A DNA stretch of 64,000 nucleotides from Nyssa sinensis (lineage: Eukaryota; Streptophyta; Magnoliopsida; Cornales; Nyssaceae). The notes under the pieces were generated by a model. That model worked only from the letters and a program-made list of their open reading frames with translations, made no database searches and was not told the origin of the DNA. A program made the position numbers and the translations under genes. Location of the stretch: the NCBI GenBank assembly GCA_008638375.1, contig CM018052.1:9006506-9070505 (forward strand), written 5' to 3'. Positions 1-14,300 of the stretch are shown piece after piece. Each line of letters begins with the position of its first letter. The stretch's first letter is position 1.

Positions 1-835
1 GGGCAAGGGAGATGACCTTGTTGGGCCGGACTTTAGGTCGGGTAGGGTCGGAACTTGACAAAACATAAAAATGGTACTGCAGCTATGTCGTTTTGAGGGA
101 ATGTGTTTTAATAATATGGGGCTGACATCAGCATGACATGTTGAACCGGTCAAACCGGTTGGTTTAGTGAGACTCTGGACCGGTTTACTTAAAACCAAAA
201 TAAACCCTCTGGTTCACTGTTTGAAATTAAAATAAATAAACCAGAACTTTGGTTATTTACAGTTTGACCCCAATAGTTTACAGAACTCTATTCTAGCCCA
301 GATTTTAAAAGATAAAATTCAAATAAGCCCCTAAGAAATAAATAAATAATAAAATAAATTATTTTATTATTTTATTAATTGGGTAAGATTACTATTTTAC
401 CCTTGGATGCTAAATGAGTTAAACGAAGTCCAAAATAAATAAATGAATAGTGTATTTTTATTATTTTAGGCATTCCGGACTCAATGGTAGAGTCCAATTG
501 GTGAAATTAAGTCACGAAAAATAAAGACACGCAAATGATAAATGACTGTAATATCCTTAACGATATCCAGGGTCAAATAAACATAAAAGATAGTCTATTT
601 TAATTATGTTGGACATTCTGGACTCAACAGTGGAGTCCACACTAGCAAACGAAGCATCGAACAATGCGATGCATGAAAGAGTAAAAGACCAAAATGCCCC
701 TGAGCATGGTAAGTACAAAGTAGAGACCAAATAAAGGCCAGTCTGATCTAATAAATTATCCTAAGCACAATTAAGACTCCAGAACAGTCAACGCGTAAAA
801 TAAGAAATGATCGATGTGTCCCGATGATCAAAAGC
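1..835 (-). repeat. reverse-oriented fragment of the TGTCACGACC long-LTR family
   Basis: Reverse complement of the 3' half of the solo LTR at 14794-18623: the pattern 'ccggactcaatggtagagtcc' style boxes near 478 and 613 matches 'ccattgagtccggaatgcc' near 16585 and its repeats, the CCGGTT stretch near 145 matches that near 16880, and the GGGTCGG stretch near 45 matches that near 17000. No genes. The left end lies outside the window. Confidence 0.6.
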
Positions 836-1397
836 AGATACCAAATGAAGTTCAAAAGACTTAGAAAATTATATATAAGATATATGGAATATTCTGAGGA
901 CCACGATATGGTCCGGGGCAAGAATAGACTCTTAGATTTTTTTTTTCATTGTTCAATTTTTTTTATATGTTCCGGATTTGCTAATGTATTTTTCGTATTA
1001 ATAAATAGACTCTTATATATATGTGTGTGTAATCATTGATTTAGATGATTTTTAACAATATAGACCATGATTTTTTTTATTCATCTTAAAAGTGAGAGAC
1101 TATTATATTTTAAATGATGTTTAATTTTAGATACCTCGTATGCATACATTTGAAAAAAAAATTAATTGACTTTCATAAAAATAATTTTTGAAGACCGAAC
1201 TTTGTATATGAACCTTATATCCGGTAGGCACCAAAACATAGGAATGCAATATAATAATATATTCAGGTCTTTTATCCGGCTTAATTCCAAACATTAGATT
1301 GGAATATTTAATATCTTACATGATTTTATATGTTATCTGATTTAACTATTTCCTATCTAATCCTGACTTCTTATTCGGTCGTTCAAACTAGACCTTA
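836..1397. other. AT-rich intergenic DNA, nothing recognised
   Basis: Rich in poly-T and TATATA runs. No conserved frame, RNA gene or clear repeat termini seen. Confidence 0.6.
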
Positions 1398-1699
1398 GAG
1401 TATTTCCAGCAGTGACTCAGATTTTTACTCAAATTTGAGTCTTGTGGTCTCTAGTAGTCACTTAAATTGTTACTCAAATTATTTAAAAATTTTTTCAAAT
1501 CTTTTTAAAAAATTCTTACTTTATCCCAAAAGTCACTTTATCTATATTTGATTCAATAAAGAGTACCAAACAAATTTAAATCGGTGTTTGATTTTTTTCA
1601 AATTTGATTTGTGTTTTGAGTTATTGTTTGAGATAAGTTTTTCAACATTTTGACTCATTTAAATTCGAGTATCCTTTTGAGTAACTCATTGAGATGCCC
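1398..1699. mobile_element. candidate MITE, about 300 bp
   Basis: Imperfect terminal inverted similarity: the left end GAGTATTTCCAGCAGTGACT then ACTCAAATTTGAGTC, and the right end read on the other strand GGGCATCTCAATGAGTTACT then ACTCGAATTT. Non-coding. No convincing target duplication, so the superfamily is left open. Confidence 0.45.
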
Positions 1700-2171
1700 T
1701 TCTCCCGTTAAACAAACATAGCTACAGGGTAGTAGCCTCTAAATCTTCTTATTTATTATCTCGTGCAATTTAGGGGCGAAGTATGAGAGGGTAATCGCGT
1801 TTCTGTTAATTGGCAATGCAGTCATACGTCTTGAATACGAACAATCAAACCTATCACCTTCTGTCGTCTTCTTCATAAAAATACGAATATGGAAAGAGCA
1901 CTGTAACGCTCTGTGATGGTTAATCCAGTGGAAATGAAGGATGGCAGAAATGGCATATTGCAAATGGCCAAATCTGTCGAGTGTAGAAGAGAAACCGTCA
2001 AAGGCTCTGGTGCAAAACAGTGTCGTTTCATGTTTTAGCGATGTGGCCAAATCTGACCCGTTCAATTATGATTGGTGACAAATGGAATATCTCCATTTCA
2101 TAGGAGCCGGTTTTCCTCCATCACACTACAAACATTTTTGAGAGGCCAAAACTCCCAAGCCAAGGCAAGAC
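1700..2171 (+). other. upstream flank of the primase homologue
   Basis: No recognised element. It should contain the promoter and 5' UTR of the downstream gene, but no single TATA box can be singled out. Confidence 0.4.
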
Positions 2172-2358
2172 ATGCCTCTTCTTCGGTGCTGCTACACATT
2201 CTTCTCCTCAACATCATCCTGTACCGTCCACCAATTTCGAGCCCATCCACTGTTCTTCTCCACTTCATTTCCCAGACCCATCTCCGAATTCCACCCACTT
2301 TCACTCTGCAATTCTTCGTCTCGCTTTATCTCTCCTTCCAGGGTCTCTAGACCACCAG
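2172..2358 (+). CDS. primase homologue exon 1: transit-peptide-like N terminus
   Basis: Encodes residues 1-62 plus one base of codon 63. Rich in Ser, Pro, Phe and Arg, as in dual plastid/mitochondrial targeting peptides. The ATG at 2172 is the longest start in this frame. Donor CCACCAG|GTTTAA. Splicing to 2469 rebuilds Val63 in frame. Confidence 0.75.
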
Positions 2359-5300
2359 GTTTAACTTTCTATGCCTAAACCCTTATTCATTCGTTAGTTT
2401 CTGATATTTTATTGGTTTTCTTATTCATTTTGTATATTTCTGGGTTTGTTGTTTTATAAAAAAATTAGTGGAAAAGCATCAAGAGGAGGAGACAGTTAAT
2501 ATGGCTAAATTGAGGGGCTTAAAGCAGAAAGCTGAGATTCTTGGGATTAACTGCGATTCTTGTAAACCTGGACAATACACGCACTTAATTTGCCCCAAGG
2601 TAAGGTTCTTGCACACTTTTAATATGTATGTATATTTTTTCGTTGGACTTCTGCATGGTCTTAAGTAGTATTCTAGAAATAATTTTATTGCTTTAAGAGT
2701 GAATCAAATCACACTTTTAGTTGTTAATAATCTCTGAAGTCAAATATTATTAGCTTCAGTTTCCCATTATTTGTATGGAATTTTGGTTGTGCTGTTTATT
2801 TATCTGGTCAGGGTCTAATCGATTGATTGTGGTGGATTAGGATTTTAAGGAACATTTCAAATTTTAGATGCATTTTCTGAAACACGTTTTCTGATTTGAA
2901 AAACAAAGAAAGGGGGGAAAAAGCTTTTGACAAAGTGTGATGGGTGTGCCCGAGTTTTTGATAAAAAGAAAGGATAACGAAAAGATCATTACCCTCATGG
3001 ACCCATCACTTCAAGAAGATGGCAGGGGTAGGGCTTAACCTATGGCTTTTTATTTGCATGTATTGGGAGAATCATGTTCAAACTTGCATTATTTAGCCCG
3101 AGCTTTTATCATTCCACCCAACAATGGTCCCTAAAGGATTGAAAATGAAAATCACAAAACAGAAAACAAAAAGAAAAGTTCTTAAAACAGGAAGAGTAAC
3201 CAAGCAAACCATGAATTATAGTTTCCCTGGGGAATGCTAAAAGTTGAATATTGGGATTATCTCCCATGTTAGCTACTTGAAGTTGCTTTAGGAAAAGATT
3301 TTGAAGACCTTTATATATATATATTTAAGATTTCAGACAACTTTTAAAAGCTTTAATACAGAAACATGTACTTTCCAAAAGAAAAAAAATTACATTAAAC
3401 ATGTACCTTTAAATGTCTCAAACGGAGATAGAAAAATTATAATATAATTTTTTTTGATTAGTAAACTTTCATTAAAGAAGCACCAAGGGAGTGTACCTGA
3501 GAACAAAAATAATTACAAGATCCTAAGGATCAAAGCACATAGAATGTAAAAAACTAAAGAAGACAGAAAACTATCTAAAGCAACGATATGACCCTTTGAC
3601 AACCAAAAAAAAAAAAAGAGGTATCTCAACACCAAAGCTTTTACAATCCATAAAGGGGCTTCAAACTCCTCAAAATCTCTCTCCAGATGCTTTGCCAAAT
3701 ACATAGAGGAGTCATGAGCCACGCCTTTCGAACCCTTCGAGATGGAGCTATTCCTCTCCAAGAAGTGAGAACGTCTGACGTAGACAGATTCCCCCTCTCT
3801 GATCCACAATCAGATTGTGATCTTCCACACTCCCCTTCTCCCCTTGTTGTGCTTGATCCTCCCGGACCACCAGTTCAAGCTTCTCGACAAGGTTGGCATC
3901 AGAGTCCCCCCAGTTGGCTGAATGTCCACCGAACCCTTCTAGCTCTGCTCCTTATCAGCTGATCAGTAGCACGCTCCCCATGGCCCTTCCTGCAGCTATC
4001 AAGAATTGATGACCAGATGTTAGGAAAGATAGACTCTGGAATCTGGAGTTTCGTCCCTTTACCCAATAGAAGATGAGTTAGATGATATCCACCCAATGGT
4101 TCTTTGCTTTCGACCATCTCTCGATTCTGATGATCTATAACGGGCCTGGGCTCTATGCAACACCTATCTACAACGGGCCCCTTCTCTCTCCTCCTTACTG
4201 CACGAATCCAGCTACACTGTTTTCTCTCTCCCCCTCACATCTCCCTCTTCTTTCTCCTCCTCACAACATCTCCCTCGGTACATCTTCCTTTGCCTTGGCG
4301 AAAACCGGCCATTACTGTTACCGTTCCTGCTGTCTCTGCTGATGCTGTTCTCTCCATCACCGTCAAACCTCTGTCCACTTTGGCATTTGTGGTACAACAC
4401 ACTTTTGTCTTCTTGTGCATTTCATGTATGTAGTAGACATTTAAACTGAATTGTATTGGGGGAGGTTTTGATTGCTAGCATTTGTATCTGGAAATGTGAT
4501 TTGGAATAGAATTTAATTATGATATGGAGATAAATTGACTTGTATTACTTTCTCATGTTTTTCATCTAGTGGAGCTATGATTTGGATTGTTCCGTGTATC
4601 ATCAATGATAAACCCAATTGATCACTTATACTGAAAGTTGAGATCGATTAGAGCTGCACATGGGAAGTCTTTATTTCTCTCGATAATATTGGGATGCAAT
4701 GGAGAACACCAACATCCCAAATTTACTCTTTCATGAGTCATCGTCTTCTTCTCATGCTTAACCTGTGAATCATCTACGGAGGCCCATTTTCTTGGATATA
4801 AATGCATTGACTACAATGACATGTTGCAAATCAGCATAACCTTGTTAATTGATGAAAATTGCTGAATTTATAGTCAAATTATTATTATTTTTTTTTCTCC
4901 GGAATTTACAGAGAAATTATATGGTTTAACTTCACCAGATTTTATCAAAATTTAATCTATAATTCAATGTTTTTGCCTAATCAAAAGTATAATGGGTTAT
5001 TTCAACAAAATTTTGATAAAACTTGGATTAAACATTGAATTAGGTAGAGAGAGAAGAGGGTGTAGCTGGATTCGGGTATTGAGGGGGGGAAAGACGGGGA
5101 AACAGAGAGAAGAGGGAAATGCAGTGAAGGGGAGAGAGAAGAGGGAAGAGGGAAGAGGTAGTCAAAGTCACCTTGGGTAATGGGGAGAGAGAAGAGGGAA
5201 AGAGGGAAAAAGAGACGAAGAAGCCTTGGTCTCCTTGCGGGTTAGCTGGAAACTTTTTTTTTTTTTGTCGGACGGCTGGATACCTTGTTGATGACGTGGA

Positions 5301-8300
5301 AGTGGCCATATCAATAGCCACATTAGGTGGGATTTAAGGGTGGTAAAAACTGGTGGTGTCTATAGCATTACTGGGTCTATTGGTAGACTACTTGTGTGGA
5401 TATGTCTATTGTTGCCACCTTACCTTATTCAAATCATTATTTTCCTTCTCATATTATGTGATGATCTACCACTAGTTTGACTCTTGTTCTTATATTTCCA
5501 TTCCCCTTTCAAATCAAATCTTATGTTGCTAGTTTAAGCAATGCCATGCGTAGGGTGTTATAAATACTATTGCTTCATTGATGTATCAAACTAATTATCC
5601 ATACCTCATTGTGTCCCCCCTTCCATTTCGAATTCACAAAAATAGACTGGACATCGTATTTAGATACTTAGATTCATATTCGGTATTTGTTGTGTGAAAC
5701 TAGACTTTTAAAATTCGACTTATGTCCCTTGTCCCAACCAAGCCCACACAAAATTATCTAATGCAGGCTCATTTAATGGATAAAATTTTAAATAGCAAAT
5801 TGGGGATATTACAGTACTCCAAAGATGAAGTGGAAAACCCTTACCTCCTTCCAACGGCAGAGGATTCTGGAGCTCCCAACTCTGGAAGATCATGTATCCA
5901 ACATCAACCATGCCTGCCCCCACCATCTATGGCCTTCCATCAGCACCCTAATTGCTTTCAGGTGTGATGGAAGTTGGAAGAGAGGCAAATCGTTGGCAGC
6001 TTTGTTACCCCGACCCCTGCTGCAGTCCCCCATGCCATCGATGCCCACTCCTCAAAATTGTCCCTAGAACCCACCTTTCTATTAAACCTTCCAACTAAGC
6101 AGCTTTGTAGAAAATCCCGCCTCTTCCCTATACTATCGTGAGAAACCTCAAAACACAGGCCTCTTCTTGAACTTCTAATCCTTGCCGTACCGTTGAAAGG
6201 GAGTTCTTGCAGGCCTGCGACCTCGTTGTAGCTATGGCACGAACTCCCTTCATTATTGTGAGGGTCTAAAAAGACTGTCCTCTTGTCTTTTGAATGAGTT
6301 CCACCGATCATCTCTGCTCTCATAGTCTATAATCCAATGTCTACTCTGGTGTGAAATGCTCGGTTGAACCTTGGCTTGATCTCCCAAGCCATCATGAGGG
6401 AATCACCTGCCATCGCCTCATCGAGTTTCTGTTATAATATAAATTAGTTCAATTTTCTGCGTAGAACCTATTTTTTATTAGCCTGTGAGACACATCAATA
6501 AATATGTGATGTGTACATCACACTTTGCAGAATCAAAAACAAGAATAAACATTATTGTTGAACTTGGAGGTATTACCTTGGGGTATCAGCCTTACATGTC
6601 TTCAATAAGACACAAGTCATGCACAAAATCATATTTGTGTATCATATTTGGTTCTTCAAATTCTTAATAATATTGGTGCTACTTTTGCACTTAAATCTTT
6701 CTGTTTTGTTGAGATAGTGCAGAGGTGGGCAGTCGATGGAGACAAGTCTATCATTACATATCAACCAAGATTGGTAAGCTGCTTTTCCTGATTCTCACAT
6801 ATGGTCAAACTATTTTTAAATGCATTCATAGAGCTACTTTATTACTTGGTGTATTAGGGATTTTGCAATGTGGAGGTGCTTTCGTGTTGAATGTGGATGG
6901 GCAGGCCAGGTAGTGTAATACTATAAAATATCAATTTTATATCTGTTCAAAGGGTTTTTTTTTGTTTTTTTTTTTGTGATAAGTACTGTTCAGAGTTCTT
7001 ATAATTGGATGTTAGACTCCCTTCGCAAGGTGTAATTCTGGTTGCAGGTCTTTGCAGATGACAGGGTGACATATAATGGAGCCAACCAAATTAGCAAAGT
7101 CAATTCCTCCAGGCATATGACAGAGGAGAGCCTGAGGTTAGAACCATTAGGTGATGAGGTATTTAGATCAATTTTGTCTTGCATCATTTTCACTTAATTG
7201 GCATTTATTATTATAAATGCTACAAGTAAGTTGAATTTCCCTTCTTTTAGAATGACATTGCATTGTTCTTTGCAAGGCCTTCTGTCCGTCATGCTCATGG
7301 GCATGCCCTTACTGATTTATCTAAAAGTCTGTAATAGCAATTACTATTGGTGAGTTTGTAGTGGTGAGTAGGATGTTGGCTAAGCTTACATGCTTCGGGG
7401 GAGAGGAATAGTTTGTATGCAAATGAAATCAAAATCTTAATAAGTGGTGGAGAACTCGTGTGCATGTGTTCAGCATTCCTAGAATATCAGAACTCAAAGA
7501 AGGAACTAAGGAAATTATTGTGGGTTTTCTTGAAAGATGATTATTGGTATGCATCATCAAGTGAACAAAATATCACCTTGGTTGGATATTGTAATGAAAA
7601 TCTACTAATTTGTTAAACTCTAATGGGGTTGTGGTTTTGAAAAAGAAATTGGTGATTAGGAATATGGGGATGATGGCACACTAGTTTTTTCTTTTTTCTT
7701 TTCATTTTTATTTTCAGGCAAGAGGATTGTTGTGATTGTTATTCCATATTTGAGGATAAGATAGTATAATAGACGAAGGCCAAACCGAAGGGGCCAGCAC
7801 TCATGGCCTAATCATGTTTTAGACAAATTATATACGTCCGACTAACCATCCATTGATATTTGGAAGCAGTAAATACAAAGGACGTCATCCTAAATAGTTT
7901 AGGTAAACCTTGTTATTGAAGATGCCTTCCTAGTATAGGGTTTCAATTTGAGGAATAATGTATTGAGGAGTTCCGGTAAAAGTTTATTTGAATTATGTGC
8001 AAGTGAGTGAGGTGCAATGAGATTCTTCTGGGGTGATGCATAATGGCAGCTATTCGGAAAGATAATTAACCCATATATTTTTGTGGAATGCATGCACCAT
8101 GTCTGTGATTGCACCTTAAATTTAAGAACATTGGAATACTAAACTTTCTAGACCTTAGGATTCTTCTATCCAGGTGTTTACTAAAATTATGCCATCAATT
8201 ATTATTTGTTGGCAGTACACCTGAAACTCACAGTAGTTCAAGCAATAATTTTTTTTTGGGATAATTAATCTGATATCTCCTATGATATTTGACAATTACA

Positions 8301-11300
8301 GGAACCTCCCTTGTGATTTTTGATATTACATTGATCTCCCCTGTTAGAATTGTCAGGAGACGGACATTTATAGAAAGCATGAATTTAACCCTTAAGGATA
8401 ATTACACTGACCTCCCCTTTGATATCTAATAATTATAGGGACAATCTTTGAAAAGATAGGGGAGGTCAGTGTAATATAAGAGGGTATTTTAGTCATACAA
8501 AAATTTAGTTGAAACCCTAACACTGTCAATGACAAATTTCGTATAGAGGGGGGAATTTACATATTGTCAGTACAATAGAGGGGAGGTTAGTATAATTGTA
8601 GAGAACACGGGGGAGGTCTTTGTAATTGTTAGGTAACTCAAGGGAGATTAGTGTAATTATCCCTATTTTTTTAGATAGCAAGAGGGTTCTAGTTTTGTCT
8701 TGGCCTATATGTGGTTTTATTAGCATCTTTATTGTATACAAAGACAACAGCTAAAATTGTGTAATTTGGGTCATTAATTTTGCTTCTAATATTGACTTCA
8801 TAGTGTGTTAACTGATACGTTATACTGGTAGATACTAAGACAGTGAGACCAGTATCAACTGATATATTGATTTGCAAAGATCAGCAAAGTTATAATCCAG
8901 TGCAATCTGTATCTTCTGTATCTGTGTCATGTCAGCATTGTATCCATAAGTTTGGGCTGATCCAGACCAACATAGCCAAATACTTGGTGTTTGTTCATGT
9001 GAGCACAACAGTTGAATTCAAACCATCGGAGACTGGTTAAATCCATTATTTTTTATTTTCTAATTCTTTGATGTTGGTGACATCACTTTAAATCTATATG
9101 CCGACATCCCTAATCAAAAAGCTAAGAATTGAAGCTGCCAAGCATACAAAATTTCAAAATCTGATTTTCAAAAACTTTCATTGTTTCTTGCTCTCTAAAT
9201 GTTAGAAATATCATTTCTGTTCCTGTTCTACTAAGTTTAAGGAAAAATATAAGAGTTGAAATTGACATACGGGAGTTAACTTCTGGGCCTATAATCTACA
9301 TTGCAACTGAAGATGGCATGTGGTATTGCTGGTAGTCAGAGGAGTATTTATTTTATTTTGTTTCTAAGGGTATTATTGTATTTTTTTCTCATGTTAGTAT
9401 AATTATATAAGGTGCAAGGGTAGAAGGATTTATTAAGCCCTAAGCCTTTTTTTTTTAATAATCACTCTCCGTCTCCTTTCTTCTCCATCATTTTTAACCT
9501 TAATTTTTATACAATAAACTTTAATTTGGTATAAGAGCCAAGGATTTAGGCAAAGAACTTCTCCAAAACTTAGTTGGGAAAACAACGAGACAAAAGAGAA
9601 TAGGAAAATCTTGCTGACATCACCTTTTGGTTGATGAAATCAATCAGCATGACATCATCAACTTCCGGAGACTGGAAAGCTATGGCTGGACTTGTTTTTT
9701 TATTTTATTTTTTATGCTGACGCTACCAGTAATTTTTGCCAAATTTTTTGAAATAATTCGAACAATTTTTTTTATTTTCAATTAATTTTCGGAATATTGG
9801 ACCTATTTTCGGCATGTCCTAGGTGATGTAACTAACCCGGTAGAATAAGATTTTAAGCACCCTAGAGTGGGATGTCAATGTAAACTTCAACCATAATGGA
9901 AAGTAAGAGATTGAATTGATTTAGTCCATCAAATCTTTTTATAAGTAGGAAACTTCAAGAAGAAGAAAACATAACTTCAGAACTCATATTCTGGGGATTT
10001 AGTTTCTAGCCTCCCGACATTGATAAATTTTTTCAATCTTTTGGTGTTATGGAGCATATTTATGAGTTTTCTGGATTCCGATCCTTTTGGTGTAAACTAT
10101 CAAGATTGATGAGCGCGTAATCTGAGTTGTGTGCTTATTTTGAGGAATGCTTCAATGCCATTAGGAAATGTTCTATTTATTTGGCAACAACATATTTAAC
10201 TTAGAATCCAGAGGCTTCCAATGAGTAATGTAAATACCTTTTTCAAATTAACACACACACACAATTTGTATGTTCGAGATGATGACAGGGTTGAGAATGA
10301 AGCTATGGCCATGTTAATATTTTTCCTTTCTGTATCATTATTTTAGTTTGCAAGACATAAATAAACCCTTTTTACATCATAGTATTATGCTGAGTATTCT
10401 CATTTTCTAATTAAACTTGACAGTTGAAATGATTGTAACAATTTGATCAGGCATACTAATCCAAAGAAATATGTAAAGCAAAAATTAATAACAAGTGCTC
10501 TTATCTTTTTTTTTTTTTTTTTATAGATAAAGGGTTGTTAGTGGAGAGGTTGATTTAATTGAATTGCTTTCCTAGGTGATTGAATAAGTGGCTTTGCTTC
10601 AGTTAACAATTGTCATTTTTTCCACATGTGATGAGTTGAATGTAGAATACTAAGCTTTTAAAATATTTATACTGGAGAAATATGTTCCTCATATGTTTAA
10701 CAAATTTCAGTCATTCTTCAATTTTGAGGACAAAATGCTTAGATTGTGTTTGTCAACTATCATCTATTTTCAATGATCTTTCTAAAAATTGAATTTATGT
10801 ATGACTTCTGCCGTGTTCTTTGCATTGATGGTTTTATTCATTTTCTGAATTTGTTTCAGCTTATTGCATATTTTGCTGAGCGGATGATATCTAAGGAAAT
10901 TTTGCAAAAAAATGCTGTTATGCAAATATCGGGAAATCAGGTCAGATATTGATAATGCATAACGATTTACCTTCAATGGGTAATTGTGGGCTTGTTAATG
11001 CAAATAACCAAATGAATGTAAGAAAGGATACATATGGGGTGTTTTGGATCATCCAGATTACTGTGTTGTTTTTCTTAACATTATTTATGATGCCTCAGCC
11101 AGGTGATGATGCTTGTTTTCCGACTATAAGAATTGTCTAATGCATTGGTTTCTTGATAAATAATATTGACATAGTCAATGATTCATAGCATGCTGCTACC
11201 CACACCAAGCAGGCATAGGTGGCTTTGTGATGTAGAGCATTGGGCCTAACCCATTGGATGTGATAGTTAATTATTTTATTATATTATGCCTTTCTCATCT

Positions 11301-14300
11301 CAGCAGTTCTTGTCGATCCCTTTGGTAGTTGGTTTATTGATTGTATCTGAAAGTTACTTTATGGGAGTAGGTCATTGAATCACTTTCAATGAACTTATGC
11401 CATCTGCTTATCCTGATTGTATTTCATTTCACCAATGTTCCATCTGTACATCCTGATACACCTATTCATTCTATCATTTGAAGATAGGGATGTGGATTCT
11501 TCTTTACAAGGATGTATTTACTATATTGCTAAAATTGAATTTTGTATTGAGGAATAATTTATTTCATTCACTTTAATGTAACACAGAGAATTGATGTTCA
11601 ATTGCTAAAAAACATTTTTTTTGGTGTGTGTGCACATCTGCAGAATGTCATTGCTTTTCCTTACAGACGAAATGGAGTGCTGGTCAGCTGTAAGTATCGG
11701 AGGACCATTGACAAAAAATTCTGGCAGGTATTTTTGCTAGGCTTTACTCTGGAGTCGGTTTTTGGCTGTCATGCTCTGAAAATTCCGAGTTGTGATAAGG
11801 GTCAAACCAACCCTTTTTAAACTGGTAAACTGGGTTAATAATAAAAAAGTGATATTTTGTTTTGAAATACATGTGAGCAACAAATAGACAATAACAGAAA
11901 TAAAGGTCGGTCATAGATTTTCGAGCCCATGCTTCTACCTACCCACATGCAAGTCATCAAAAAGAGCCATCGTGGCTGCAGTAGATCCTGTAACTCACCA
12001 AGTCCACATGTTGATCCATATCTTCCAACAAAGGAAAAGGGTGAGCAATGTTGGCCAGTAGGGGTGTACTAAAACAAACAAAACACGAAGTAATTTAGAT
12101 GCAAATGTCATGAATATGTAACATGAACAATTTATACACATGCATGACAGTATAATGCATATACCATTGCCTTTTTTTTTTTCCGTTAAGAAAAGTGGTT
12201 TCTGTTTTAGGTTTTGCAATACAAAAGAGAAATGGGGAAGAGATGCAATGTGCAGCCTTTGCATATATTTCTGAATAATAATAAAGAGAGGTACAAGAAC
12301 ATATATATACGGGAACTAAAGTTAAGAGGAAGAAACCCTACTACACCAAAATGACTAAATTACCCTTAATGAATATAATAAATACATATAAGAATTACAC
12401 TCTTAATACTATTCATATGGGACACCGCGTATATGTAACTGTTTTTTTGTGTGTATATTCATGTATTATTACCTATCACATGTTCATCTATTCATGTTGA
12501 AATTCCAACTTATTGACCACTTGCATACGGAAGTGGGTTTTGCTGTTATATATATGATATATGCATATTATATAGTTTTGAAAATAGTGCCAATGACTTA
12601 GCCAAATGGTCCTGCAGCCAAATGGTCCTATTACTGTTCCATGATCAGTTTATGCCTATACCCATGTCCAAAAGTCATAGACTCAGTTTTATCAAAATTG
12701 ACTATCAATTTTGACATGTAGGTTTCGACAGTGAGGCATATGTGACTCAATTATTATTTTTTGATCAGTAAAAGTAACTTGTATTACTCACAAGGGCCCA
12801 AATAGGACCCTAAAAAGTACAAAAAAGGACCGGCTACAACAGTTAAAGCCTTAGATCCCCTAAGAAGTCAATGAAACTATTTACATACAAAGGATATTCC
12901 TTTTTGATAAAAAAAAAAAAGTTTTTAAGAATGTGTTCCTCAATGTCCAAGGGGGTAATTCTTTCCCTTAAAAAATTCTACTATTCCTGTCCTGCCAAGT
13001 GCACCATATGAGGCACATGGGGGGCCATCTTCCAAGCACTTCTCAACTCTTTACGGGTTTTGGTGTACTTCCAACCCAAAAAGAGATGCTTCACTTTCAC
13101 TGGCATTACCCAAGAGTATCCAAAAAGACAAAAAGGCATACTCCAAAGATCACGAGTATAATCGCAATGCAGAAGAAGATGATCTATCGACTCTTCCTCT
13201 TTCTTCCAAAGGCTGCACTTGCTCGGAAGATGATACCCACGCCGCTTCAAATTATCCTTAGTCAAAACAACACCCCAAACCACCTCCAAAGCAAGAAAAG
13301 CTGCTTTAGTCAGCACCCGGGATCTCCAAATTAGTTTCCAAGGAAAGGAGGACTCCCTTTCTTGCTGCATAATCTTGTAAAAAGAGCGCACCGAGAGGAC
13401 CCCATCCCCACTACCCTTCCATATGATCCCATCTCTTCTCACCTCCCTCACCTCGAACCTATGTAACATTGCCATCATGTCGTCCACCTCCTCAAGCTCA
13501 CAGTCATGAAAGTGTCTTCTAAATCTCGGGGCCCAAACTCTTCTACCCCCACCCTTTCTAACCAATTCGCAACAACATCCTCCTTTTCCACTGCCACGTT
13601 GAACAAACTAGGGAAGTGGTCCTTTAGGACATCCTCCCTGTGCCAATGATCATGCTAGAAACTCGCTCTCAAGCCATCCCCTATATCAAACTGAACATAG
13701 GCTTTGGAATGGGCTTGGCGCCTCTTGATTGCTTTCCACACCCCACACTCATAAGGTTCCGAGACCTCCTTCGAGAACCAGCCCCCCTTCTCTCCCCCAT
13801 ACCTAGCTTCCATTACCTTTTTACACTTAGAATTATCCTCAGTGGCATACCTCCAAAACCACTTTCCTAGCAAGGCTTGGTTGAACAGATTCAAATCCTT
13901 AATGCCCTGGCCCCCTTCCGCAAGATGAGCTTTGACTCTATCCCACCCAAGGAGATGAATTTCCCCAAAGAAAATTCCTTTGAATCTTAATCTTTCTACT
14001 AACCGTTGCCAGCATCGGGAAAGGAGACATATAATACGTGGGAAGATTTTCAAGAGTACTCCTAATAAGAGTAATTCTGCCCCTTTTAGACAAAAACCTG
14101 CACTTCCAACGCGCCAACCTCTTTTGGAACCTCTCGATGATCACATCCCATATCCCCAAAGAACGAGAAGATGCACCCAACGGGAGCCCCAAGTAAAAAG
14201 AATGAAGTTGGCCCACCTTGCACCCTAAAGCCCACGCCATCTCCTCCACCCCTGTTAGCTCACCCACTAGAATAAGCTCAATCTTTGCTAAGTTTACCTT

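Noticed and set aside
2072..2350. Alternative + strand frame over exon 1
   Set aside because: It cannot be joined in phase to the conserved exon 2 and lacks family similarity; the 2172 frame can.
4155..4433. Overlapping frames rich in Ser/Leu/Pro
   Set aside because: CT-rich low-complexity sequence; no homology or splice context within intron 2.
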